Under the pieces are notes generated by a model. The model made no database searches. It worked only from the letters and a program-made list of their open reading frames with translations, and had not been told where the DNA came from. A stretch of DNA of 26,381 nucleotides from Clostridia bacterium (GTDB lineage Bacteria > Bacillota_A > Clostridia > Christensenellales > Aristaeellaceae): contig JAFXMP010000298.1 of assembly GCA_017530275.1 (NCBI GenBank), positions 1-26,381 on the forward strand. The letters run 5' to 3'. Every line of letters begins with the position of its first letter. Position 1 is the stretch's first letter. Shown here in pieces: positions 1-6,450 of the stretch. Position numbers and translations under genes: made by a program.

Positions 1-930
1 CAGCTTCTGCTTTTCGTGCAGGGTCATCTTGTCCAGGCACACGCTTTCCAGATAGGAATGGGCCTTGTACAGGATGGTGCCGCCCGGGGTTTCGTACACG
101 CCGCGGCACTTCATGCCCACCAGCCGGTTTTCCACGATGTCCAGCAGGCCGATGCCGTTCTTGCCCCCCAGCTCGTTTAGCTTGAGAATTATATCCTTGG
201 CGCTCATGGCCTCGCCGTTCAGCTTCACGGGCTTGCCCTGGTCAAAGTCCAGGGTGATATAAGTAGGTTTGTCCGGCGCGTCCATGGGGGAGACGCTCAT
301 TTCCAGGAAGCCGGGCTTTTCGTACTGGGGCTCGTTGCCGGTGTCTTCCAGGTCCAGGCCCTCATGGCTTAGGTGCCACAGGTTCTTGTCCTTGGAATAG
401 TTGGTTTCCCGGTTGATGCGCAGGGGCACGTTGTGGGCCTCGGCGTAGTCGATTTCTTCATCGCGGCTTTTGATGCTCCATTCCCGCCAGGGGGCGATGA
501 TGGGCATGGTGGGGGCGAAATGCTTGATGGCAAGCTCGAAACGCACCTGATCGTTGCCCTTGCCGGTGCAGCCGTGGCAGATGGCGTCCGCTTTTTCCTT
601 CAGGGCGATTTCCACCAGACCCTTGGCGATGCAGGGCCGGGCGTGGCTGGTGCCCAGCAGGTAATCTTCGTACACCGCCCCGGCCTTCATGGTGGGGATG
701 ATGTAGTTGTCCACATAATCATCGGTCAGGTCCAGCACGTACAGCTTGGAAGCGCCGGTTTTCAGGGCTTTTTCTTCCAGGCCCTCCAGTTCGTCCGCCT
801 GGCCCACATTGCCGGAAACGGCGATCACTTCGCAGTTGTTGTAGTTTTCCTTGAGCCACGGAATGATAATGGAGGTATCCAGCCCTCCGGAATAAGCCAA
901 TACGACCTTTTTGATGTCCTTCTTGTCCAT
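1..930 (-). CDS. argG: Argininosuccinate synthase, C-terminus cut by window edge
   Basis: Cytosolic enzyme of arginine biosynthesis that joins citrulline and aspartate with ATP to give argininosuccinate. The visible 310 codons begin [10 protein letters not shown] and carry the family's N-type ATP pyrophosphatase loop AYSGGLDTS at residues 12-20, followed by [17 protein letters not shown] and the [15 protein letters not shown] citrulline/aspartate-binding stretch. The family is about 400 residues long, so roughly the last 90 lie beyond base 1. The ATG at 928-930 has a strong AAGGAGGG site 7-8 bases upstream. A perfect-hexamer promoter lies just before it, so the gene starts its own transcript. 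Whether argH follows cannot be seen. Identification is very secure. Confidence 0.97.
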   Translation of the reverse strand, partial: MDKKDIKKVVLAYSGGLDTSIIIPWLKENYNNCEVIAVSGNVGQADELEGLEEKALKTGASKLYVLDLTDDYVDNYIIPTMKAGAVYEDYLLGTSHARPCIAKGLVEIALKEKADAICHGCTGKGNDQVRFELAIKHFAPTMPIIAPWREWSIKSRDEEIDYAEAHNVPLRINRETNYSKDKNLWHLSHEGLDLEDTGNEPQYEKPGFLEMSVSPMDAPDKPTYITLDFDQGKPVKLNGEAMSAKDIILKLNELGGKNGIGLLDIVENRLVGMKCRGVYETPGGTILYKAHSYLESVCLDKMTLHEKQKL

Positions 931-962
931 GAATGAAGCCCTCCTTGAATAAATACACGCTG

Positions 963-990
963 ATTATACCACGGAATCTGCCTTTGTCAA
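963..990 (-). promoter_or_regulatory. Sigma-A promoter of argG
   Basis: Read on the minus strand, TTGACA (985-990) and TATAAT (963-968) are separated by 16 bases; both hexamers match consensus exactly. It lies about 33 bases before the argG start codon. A perfect 12-bp AT palindrome, ATAAATATTTAT, sits at 1010-1021, about 20 bases upstream of the -35. Its composition recalls ArgR boxes, but it lacks the usual TGAAT...ATTCA arms, so arginine control is only a guess. Confidence 0.8.
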
Positions 991-1088
991 GGGGATTTTA
1001 TAAAGAAAAATAAATATTTATACATAATATACAATTTGGCAGGAAAGAGACAGAATAAGACAGAAGGGAATCATTTACCGATCCTTTT

Positions 1089-1160
1089 GTGGTTTTCTCG
1101 GAAGGGGGTCTGGGGGAGACCGCTCTTTCACCCTGAAAGAGCGGACTCCCCCGGAAAAAT
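1089..1160. repeat. 72-bp hairpin repeat, copy 1
   Basis: This 72-base stretch aligns without gaps to 19091-19162 (63 of 72 bases identical by eye). The core is a 21-bp stem, left arm 1110-1130, loop CCC, right arm 1134-1154, with one A-A mismatch and one G-T wobble. A TTTCTCGGAAGGGGG block leads into the stem on the plus strand. The repeat ends at the first base of the mnmE stop codon. Neither strand has a run of T after the stem, so it is not a classical intrinsic terminator, although it could stop or protect the mnmE transcript. Confidence 0.85.
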
Positions 1161-2488
1161 CACTTCCCCACGCAGAAGCGTTCAAAAATTTCGTCGATCA
1201 TTTTGTCGTCCACTTGCTCGCCGGTGATGCGGCCCAGAGAGGCCAGAGCGTCCTGGAGATCGATCACGGCAAGATCGACGGCCTCGCCCCTTGCGCAGGC
1301 GTCGGCGGCAGCACGGAGGGAAGCGGCGGCTTCCCGGGCCAGCATCATGTGGCGCTGCTGGGTCAGGGCGCTTTCGCCGGCCCCCGCGCCATAAGCGGCC
1401 ACCCGCTTTTCCAGGTCCTGCAAGCCAGCTCCGGTCTGAGCTGAAACCACCACGGGATCGTCAAAATCCTTGGGGTCCAGGATCATTTCTTTATCGCACT
1501 GATTTAGCACGATGATCCGGGGCGTGTCCTTGGTGTCTTCCAAAAGCTGCCGGTCCTCTTCGTCCAGGGGAAGGGAGGCGTTCAGCACGGCCAGCACCAC
1601 GTCCGCCCCGGCGATGGCCTGGCGGGCCCGATCCACGCCGATGCGCTCGATGGCGTCGGCGGCGCCTTCCCGCAGGCCCGCCGTATCGGCAAAATGCACC
1701 CGCAGGCCCTCAATCATTACATCCGCCCGGATGATATCCCGGGTGGTACCGGGAATATCGGTGACGATGGCGCGTTCCTGCCGGGCAAGGGCGTTGAGCA
1801 GGGAGGATTTGCCCACGTTGGGCCTGCCGCACAGAACGGCTTCCAGGCCCTGTTCGGCAATGCGCGCGCCGCGCTCGTCGCAGGCGGCTTCCAATTTATG
1901 CGCCAAACGGCGAGCACCCGCTTCCAAATCGCTGGCTGCTTCCTCCAGGGTGATTTCTTCGGGGTAATCGATGGCCGCAGCCGCGCCGGAAAGCAGGGCA
2001 ATCAGCTCTTCCTGCGCGGAACGAATAAAGCTGCTGACGCCGCCCTCCAATTGCCGCAGGGCCGCTCGCGCCGCACGGCCTCCCTCGGCGGAAATCAGCG
2101 CCATCACGGCTTCTGCCCGGCTCAGGTCCACGCGCCCGTTCAAAAAAGCCCGGCGGGTGAATTCCCCCGGTCCGGCGGGCCGCGCGCCTAAACGGTACAA
2201 GGCGTTCAGCACGCTTCGCGCCGCCCAGCTTCCGCCGTGCAGGTGGATTTCCGCCACGTCCTCCCGGGTGTAGCTGCGGGGGGCGCGGAAAAGCACCGCC
2301 ATGCATTCGTCCAGGGTTTCCCCGTCAAAAATGATATGGCCGTAATACATGCGGTGGCTTTCCCAGGTTTTTGCAGGCACAAACAGCCGGGAAAGCAGCG
2401 CTTCCGCGTCCGGGCCGCTGACGCGCACAATGGCGATGCCGCCTTCGCCGGGGGCCGTGGCCAGCGCCGCGATGGTATCCTGATCCAT
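1160..2488 (-). CDS. mnmE: tRNA uridine-5-carboxymethylaminomethyl(34) synthesis GTPase MnmE
   Basis: GTPase that, with MnmG, installs the cmnm5 group at wobble U34 of tRNAs, using a tetrahydrofolate one-carbon unit. The 442 residues match the family length. The N-terminal folate-binding domain (1-118) starts DTIAALATAPGEGGIAIVRVSG. The inserted Ras-like G domain shows GRPNVGKS (221-228), DIPGTTRD (244-251), DTAG (268-271) and NQCD (329-332). The catalytic C-terminal motif is FCVGK with Cys439. An upstream in-frame extension exists, but the ATG at 2486-2488 is chosen because it begins the conserved sequence and has an AAGGAAGG site. Often found near mnmG and jag/yidC, but here it stands alone, divergent from the motor operon. 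Confidence 0.97.
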   Translation of the reverse strand: MDQDTIAALATAPGEGGIAIVRVSGPDAEALLSRLFVPAKTWESHRMYYGHIIFDGETLDECMAVLFRAPRSYTREDVAEIHLHGGSWAARSVLNALYRLGARPAGPGEFTRRAFLNGRVDLSRAEAVMALISAEGGRAARAALRQLEGGVSSFIRSAQEELIALLSGAAAAIDYPEEITLEEAASDLEAGARRLAHKLEAACDERGARIAEQGLEAVLCGRPNVGKSSLLNALARQERAIVTDIPGTTRDIIRADVMIEGLRVHFADTAGLREGAADAIERIGVDRARQAIAGADVVLAVLNASLPLDEEDRQLLEDTKDTPRIIVLNQCDKEMILDPKDFDDPVVVSAQTGAGLQDLEKRVAAYGAGAGESALTQQRHMMLAREAAASLRAAADACARGEAVDLAVIDLQDALASLGRITGEQVDDKMIDEIFERFCVGK

Positions 2489-2528
2489 GGTTTTCCTTCC
2501 TTTCAGAAAGTTCCACATTCCGGGGATT

Positions 2529-2558
2529 ATGATAGCACAAAGACGGCGTTCCTGACAA
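2529..2558 (-). promoter_or_regulatory. Likely promoter of mnmE
   Basis: On the minus strand TTGTCA (2553-2558) and TATCAT (2529-2534) are 18 bases apart, about 40 bases before the mnmE ATG. Each hexamer has one mismatch to the sigma-A consensus. Confidence 0.55.
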
Positions 2559-2591
2559 GCATGCTGTAAATGAACCTCTTTTTCTGCAACG

Positions 2592-2610
2592 GTAAATTTT
2601 ACAAATTTAC
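2592..2610. promoter_or_regulatory. Palindrome between divergent promoters, possible operator
   Basis: GTAAATTT, a three-base spacer TAC, then AAATTTAC: perfect 8-bp arms. It lies between the mnmE promoter and the motor-operon promoter, whose -35 starts 23 bases to the right. Position and symmetry fit a dimeric repressor or activator site, but the regulator is unknown and AT-rich symmetry can arise by chance. Confidence 0.35.
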
Positions 2611-2632
2611 GAGCATAAATATTACGTTTCCA

Positions 2633-2661
2633 TTGCAATTTTGGAGAAAATCTATTACAAT
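2633..2661 (+). promoter_or_regulatory. Promoter of the motor operon
   Basis: TTGCAA (2633-2638), a 17-base spacer and TACAAT (2656-2661): a good sigma-A promoter. Transcription would start near 2668, giving a short leader before the ribosome binding site at 2680-2686. It drives the genes from 2695 onward. Confidence 0.7.
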
Positions 2662-2694
2662 AGATGCATGAACCCTTGGAAAGGAGCGGCCTTC

Positions 2695-4254
2695 ATGACG
2701 GACATTTTAGAAAGTATTATGGCGAACCTGACAGATTTTTGCATTTATTTAGCCATCGCCCTGGTGGCGCTGATCGGTATTTTCAAATGTGTGCTGCCTG
2801 TAAGCCGGGTGGCGCGCAAGCTGCGCCGCGGCATTCATCTGCTGGAAACCGCCACGGGGGAGGGCAGGCCAGTATGGCAGGATGTGCTTTTTTTAGGGAA
2901 AGAAATCCAAGGGCCCTGGCGGCGCTTTTTGGTGAACGCCGAGCAATTGGACGCCCGGGGCCTGAACTGCAACGTGGAAGATTATATTAACGACGAATCT
3001 GTGATCTATTCCGTGGGTCACGCCCAACTGGCGGATGTGATTCCCAGCCTGCTCACCAGCTTGGGTATTTTGGGTACTTTTATTGGGCTCATGCGGGGCT
3101 TGAGCGGCCTGGACATGAGCGACGCAGCCAAAACCATGGACAGCATTCCCCAGATGATCGGGGGCATGACCTTCGCCTTCATGACTTCCATTGCCGGTAT
3201 TTCCTGTTCCCTGCTTTTTAATATGCTCAACCGCATGGCTAACGGCAGCGCCACCAGCGCCATTGATGATTTTACCGACGCCTTTGCAGACCTGGTGATG
3301 CAGAAACCCCTGGAGGACAATGTGCAGATGATCATTCAGTCCGAGGATCGGGCGGCGCTGCTTAGGCACATGTCCGCCGATATGGAGGCGCGGGTCAGCG
3401 AGGGCATCGTATCCTCCGTGGAAAAATCCCTGTATCCCGTCACTCAGAGCATGAACAGCTTTATCATGGGTCAGACCCAGGCCCAGATCGACGGGGTGGC
3501 CAACATCGCCAATCAATTCATCAATCAAATGCACCGGATGCTGGGCAACCAGTTCGTACAATTAGGTCAGACCTTAAGCCAGGTGAACCAGGCTCAGACC
3601 GTGTCCTTGGAATCGCTGGAGCGCACTATGGCCGCCGCCGACCAGATTTTGAGCGGCATGAACGAATTGCAGGATGTGAACCGCCGGGTGATGAAACGGT
3701 TTGAAAGCTATATCCACACCATCGATCAGGCCCAGGAAACCGGCAGTCAGTTCCTGACCCACGGTTCCCAGGTATTAAGCGGCATGCTCACTGCGTCCGA
3801 GGAACAGGCCGCGTTCATGGATACGCTGAAATCCGCGCAGCAGGAACTGAAAGCCTCCATGCACGATTATGCCGACTGGAGCAGCCGGGTGCTGACCGCG
3901 GTGCAGCAGCAGGCCGACGGGGCTATGGCCGTCACCGGAGATATGACGAGTAAAATGGACGAAAGCAGCCGCCGTCTGTCAGAGACCTACGCCTCTTTTG
4001 TGGAAGACCTGTCCGGTGGGTTCAGCCGGGCTCTGGGCATGTTCGATGAAAATATCCATAGCGTGCTGGGGGCGCTGAATGAAAAGTTAGAAGAAATCCG
4101 CGAAATGGAGAAGCATCCCTCCGCTCAGGCCGCAAAGCTTCAAAAGGAAACGGAGGGCTGCGTTTCCGCCCTGTCCCGGCTCCAGCGCGCCATGAAGGAT
4201 ATGAGCGCGGCCCTGGAAGGCAAGGACAAAAACCGCGTATCGGAGGGCGCGTAA
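2695..4254 (+). CDS. ZorA-like MotA/TolQ/ExbB-family motor protein with long cytoplasmic tail
   Basis: Predicted stator-like subunit of an ion-driven inner-membrane motor. Of 519 residues, the N-terminal ~205 form the MotA/TolQ/ExbB core: a membrane helix at ~13-35, then two more at ~116-137 (SLGILGTFIGLMRGL) and ~158-178 (MTFAFMTSIAGISCSLLF). The rest (~215-510) is polar, glutamine-rich and predicted as continuous helix or coiled coil, as in the ZorA tail of Zorya systems; MotA, TolQ and ExbB lack such a tail. The ATG at 2695 follows AAGGAG by eight bases and is preferred over an earlier in-frame ATG at 2641, which lies inside the promoter spacer. The stop is one base before the ZorB-like start. 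Family placement is solid; a role in phage defence is inference. Confidence 0.85.
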   Translation: MTDILESIMANLTDFCIYLAIALVALIGIFKCVLPVSRVARKLRRGIHLLETATGEGRPVWQDVLFLGKEIQGPWRRFLVNAEQLDARGLNCNVEDYINDESVIYSVGHAQLADVIPSLLTSLGILGTFIGLMRGLSGLDMSDAAKTMDSIPQMIGGMTFAFMTSIAGISCSLLFNMLNRMANGSATSAIDDFTDAFADLVMQKPLEDNVQMIIQSEDRAALLRHMSADMEARVSEGIVSSVEKSLYPVTQSMNSFIMGQTQAQIDGVANIANQFINQMHRMLGNQFVQLGQTLSQVNQAQTVSLESLERTMAAADQILSGMNELQDVNRRVMKRFESYIHTIDQAQETGSQFLTHGSQVLSGMLTASEEQAAFMDTLKSAQQELKASMHDYADWSSRVLTAVQQQADGAMAVTGDMTSKMDESSRRLSETYASFVEDLSGGFSRALGMFDENIHSVLGALNEKLEEIREMEKHPSAQAAKLQKETEGCVSALSRLQRAMKDMSAALEGKDKNRVSEGA

Positions 4255-4255
4255 T

Positions 4256-5266
4256 ATGGCAAAGCGCGGAAGAACCGGCCGCGGCCCCCGGTCCGGGGAT
4301 AACGGGGCCCACTGGATATCCTACTCGGATATGATGGCGTCGCTGCTGCTGGTGTTCGTCCTGGCGGTGGTGTACAGCGTGTACCAATATTACAGCATGC
4401 TGGAAATCAAAACCCAGCAGTTGAACGAGCAGCAGGCGGAGCTGGACCGGGCCACCATCACCCTGGTCCAGCGGGAGGAAGAATTGGAGGCCGCCAACGT
4501 GACCCTCATGGGCAAACAGGAGGAACTGGCCGCCATCCAAATTCAATTAGACCAGCAGGAAAACGACCTGCACGCCGCCCAGGACGCCCTGAAAACCAAG
4601 GAAACGGAACAAGCGATGCTGCAATTGCAGCTCGCCACCCAGGCCAATGCTTTGGCCGCCATGCAGAGCGTGCTGGAAGCCCAAAAGGCTGAAATGCTCA
4701 CCTATCAGCGCCGAATCGACGATATGATCGGCGTCCGGTCCCAGATCATCCAGGCATTGAGCCAAGCACTGGCCGCCGCCAATTTGAGCGCGTCGGTGGA
4801 CCCGGCCACGGGCGATATCGTGCTGGAGGGCAAGGTATTCTTCGACTCCAACAAGGATACCATACGAGACGAAGGCAAGGACTTGCTCTCCCGGTTCCTG
4901 CCGGTGTATTTAGGCGTGCTGCTGAAACCGGAATATGTGGATTATGTGGGCGAAATCATCATCGAGGGGCATACTGACGATCAGGGCTCCTATATGACGA
5001 ACCTGAAACTGAGCCAGAACCGCGCCCTGTCCGTGGCGGAATACTGCCTGCAATTGTCCTCCCTCGGCAGAAGCCAGGTGAGCCAGCTCCAGAGTCTGCT
5101 CACCGCCAAGGGACGAAGCTTCTCCGATCTGATTTACAACGCGGATGGCACAGTGAACCGGGACGCTTCCCGCCGGGTGGAATTCAAATTCCGGCTGAAG
5201 GATTCCGAAATGGTTCAGGAAATGAACCGGATTTTGACACAGATGGAGGCGCAGAACAGCCTGTGA
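4256..5266 (+). CDS. ZorB-like MotB/OmpA-family motor protein with coiled-coil linker
   Basis: Partner of the preceding motor protein, 336 residues. A basic cytoplasmic N-terminus is followed by one membrane helix (~27-48) that opens with ISYSDMMASLLLVFV. Asp25 sits where MotB and ZorB carry the ion-binding aspartate. Residues ~50-165 form a heptad-rich coiled coil full of Q, E, L and A. The C-terminal OmpA-like peptidoglycan-binding domain (~185-315) shows VFFDSNKDTI, EGHTDDQGSYMTNLKLSQNRA (HTDD at 239-242, Arg256) and SRRVEFKF (Arg306-307). The RBS GGAGGG is eight bases before the ATG. The coiled-coil linker is long for MotB or ZorB and could help the domain reach into a thick wall. The end overlaps the next start by four bases. 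Confidence 0.87.
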   Translation: MAKRGRTGRGPRSGDNGAHWISYSDMMASLLLVFVLAVVYSVYQYYSMLEIKTQQLNEQQAELDRATITLVQREEELEAANVTLMGKQEELAAIQIQLDQQENDLHAAQDALKTKETEQAMLQLQLATQANALAAMQSVLEAQKAEMLTYQRRIDDMIGVRSQIIQALSQALAAANLSASVDPATGDIVLEGKVFFDSNKDTIRDEGKDLLSRFLPVYLGVLLKPEYVDYVGEIIIEGHTDDQGSYMTNLKLSQNRALSVAEYCLQLSSLGRSQVSQLQSLLTAKGRSFSDLIYNADGTVNRDASRRVEFKFRLKDSEMVQEMNRILTQMEAQNSL

Positions 5267-5751
5267 GGACCGCTGCGATCATTTTGTTGGTGCTGGTGCT
5301 GGCCGTGGGCGGCGCACTTGGGTGGGAAATGTTTCATACCAATTTGCAGGTGACGGGCAAGGCTTTGCAAACCCTTCCCGCCAGGGACCGCGTACCCCAG
5401 TACGACGCCCTGCGCACAGCCGTTTCCCAGCAGAGCCTGCTGGGTACGGTACTGAAAAAAACCGAAATGGGCCCGGCAGAAAACTACAGCTATTATATCT
5501 ATACGCTGCGGCTCAAAAACAACGGGCTGGTGCCCGCGGAAATGGTGGAAATGCAGGTGGCGCCCATCGAAAACGATATGCTGTTTTACGGCGACACCCA
5601 GGAAACGGTGATCCCGCCGGGCGGGGAAAAGGACGTGTGGGTAGTGCTGCTCACCGAGGGCACGCCCCATTCCATACGCGACCTGTACATCACTTATTAT
5701 CTGTGGGGCCATCCCCAGGAAGTGAAGTTTACCTATGACGACGCGCGTTAA
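5263..5751 (+). CDS. Membrane-anchored protein of unknown function in the motor operon
   Basis: I do not recognise a named family. The 162 residues begin at a GTG whose last bases overlap the preceding stop as GTGA, so translation is probably coupled; the nearest GGAGG is 13 bases upstream. A single N-terminal hydrophobic helix (residues 4-21, AAIILLVLVLAVGGALGW) would anchor it with the remainder outside. The outer part alternates strands: YSYYIYTLRLKNNGLVPAEM, then DMLFYGDTQETVIPPGGEKDVWVVLL and LYITYYLWG. This resembles an immunoglobulin-like or FxLYD/DUF4352-style beta sandwich and has no obvious catalytic motif. It could be a surface adaptor or sensor linking the motor to the wall or to the dipeptidase. 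It overlaps the next gene by 17 bases. Confidence 0.8.
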   Translation: MRTAAIILLVLVLAVGGALGWEMFHTNLQVTGKALQTLPARDRVPQYDALRTAVSQQSLLGTVLKKTEMGPAENYSYYIYTLRLKNNGLVPAEMVEMQVAPIENDMLFYGDTQETVIPPGGEKDVWVVLLTEGTPHSIRDLYITYYLWGHPQEVKFTYDDAR

Positions 5752-6430
5752 GAATGTGTTGATTGCCGCGTTGCTGTGCCTGCTGCCGCTTTGCGCTTCT
5801 TCGGAGGAAGGCCCGGCCTACGAACTGCCCAAAGGCTTCTGCTACGTGCATGAAGTGATCGAGGACGTGATTTTAGATATCCGTTATGCGGGCACCCACA
5901 ATTTTGTGGGGGACGTGATCGACGGCTATGAAGCGCCTTATGCCATCATGACGGTGGAAGCGGCGGAAAAGCTCAAGGAAGCGGCGGATGAATTCCGTCA
6001 AATGGGCTACCGGCTGATGATCTTCGACGCTTACCGCCCCCAGCGGGCCGTGAAGCATTTCGTCCGCTGGGCCCGGGACGCGGGGGACATGCGCATGCAG
6101 GCCGAATTCTATCCCGAATATAAAAAGAAGATCTTGCTGGTGGACGAGGGCTATATCGCCCGAAATTCCAGCCATTGCCGGGGCAGCGCCGTCGATCTGA
6201 CGATCGCCGACATGGACGGGAACCCCTTGGATATGGGCACGGGCTTCGACTATTTCGGTAAGCTGGCTTGGCACGGGGCAAAGGGAATCACCGAGGAACA
6301 GGCCGTTCATCGGGAATTGTTATGCTCTGTCATGGAAAAACACGGCTTCAAGCGGTTCAATCACGAATGGTGGCATTACCGGCTCAAAAATGAGCCGTGC
6401 AGCGAAGGGTTTGATTTTCCGGTACGATAA
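5735..6430 (+). CDS. Exported VanX-type D-Ala-D-Ala dipeptidase (M15 family)
   Basis: Zinc dipeptidase of the M15D (VanX/DdpX) group, 231 residues. The signature residues align in order and spacing: YRPQ with Arg101, SSHCRGSAVDLT with zinc ligands His147 and Asp154, and EWWHYRL with catalytic Glu211 and zinc ligand His214. VanX itself is cytosolic. This protein instead has an N-terminal signal peptide (VLIAALLCLLPLCASS, cleavage probably near residue 23 before EE), so it should act outside the membrane on free D-Ala-D-Ala or related peptides. No vanH or vanA gene is near, so vancomycin resistance is not supported. The start lies within the previous gene (17-base overlap), tying its synthesis to the motor proteins. 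It ends 20 bases before pyk. Confidence 0.9.
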   Translation: MTTRVKNVLIAALLCLLPLCASSEEGPAYELPKGFCYVHEVIEDVILDIRYAGTHNFVGDVIDGYEAPYAIMTVEAAEKLKEAADEFRQMGYRLMIFDAYRPQRAVKHFVRWARDAGDMRMQAEFYPEYKKKILLVDEGYIARNSSHCRGSAVDLTIADMDGNPLDMGTGFDYFGKLAWHGAKGITEEQAVHRELLCSVMEKHGFKRFNHEWWHYRLKNEPCSEGFDFPVR

Positions 6431-6450
6431 ATACAAAAGGAGCGATCGCC

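Noticed and set aside
1010..1021. ArgR box at the AT palindrome upstream of argG
   Set aside because: Symmetric but without the TGAAT/ATTCA arms and upstream of the -35; not enough for a call.
2695..5266. Flagellar stator MotAB
   Set aside because: The first protein has three rather than four predicted membrane helices and a ~300-residue tail, and no flagellar or chemotaxis gene is nearby.
2695..6430. Complete Zorya defence system
   Set aside because: ZorC, ZorD (helicase) and ZorE (HNH nuclease) type genes are absent on both sides; only the motor pair resembles Zorya.
5735..6430. Vancomycin-resistance vanX
   Set aside because: No vanH, vanA/B ligase, or vanRS genes, and the protein carries an export signal.
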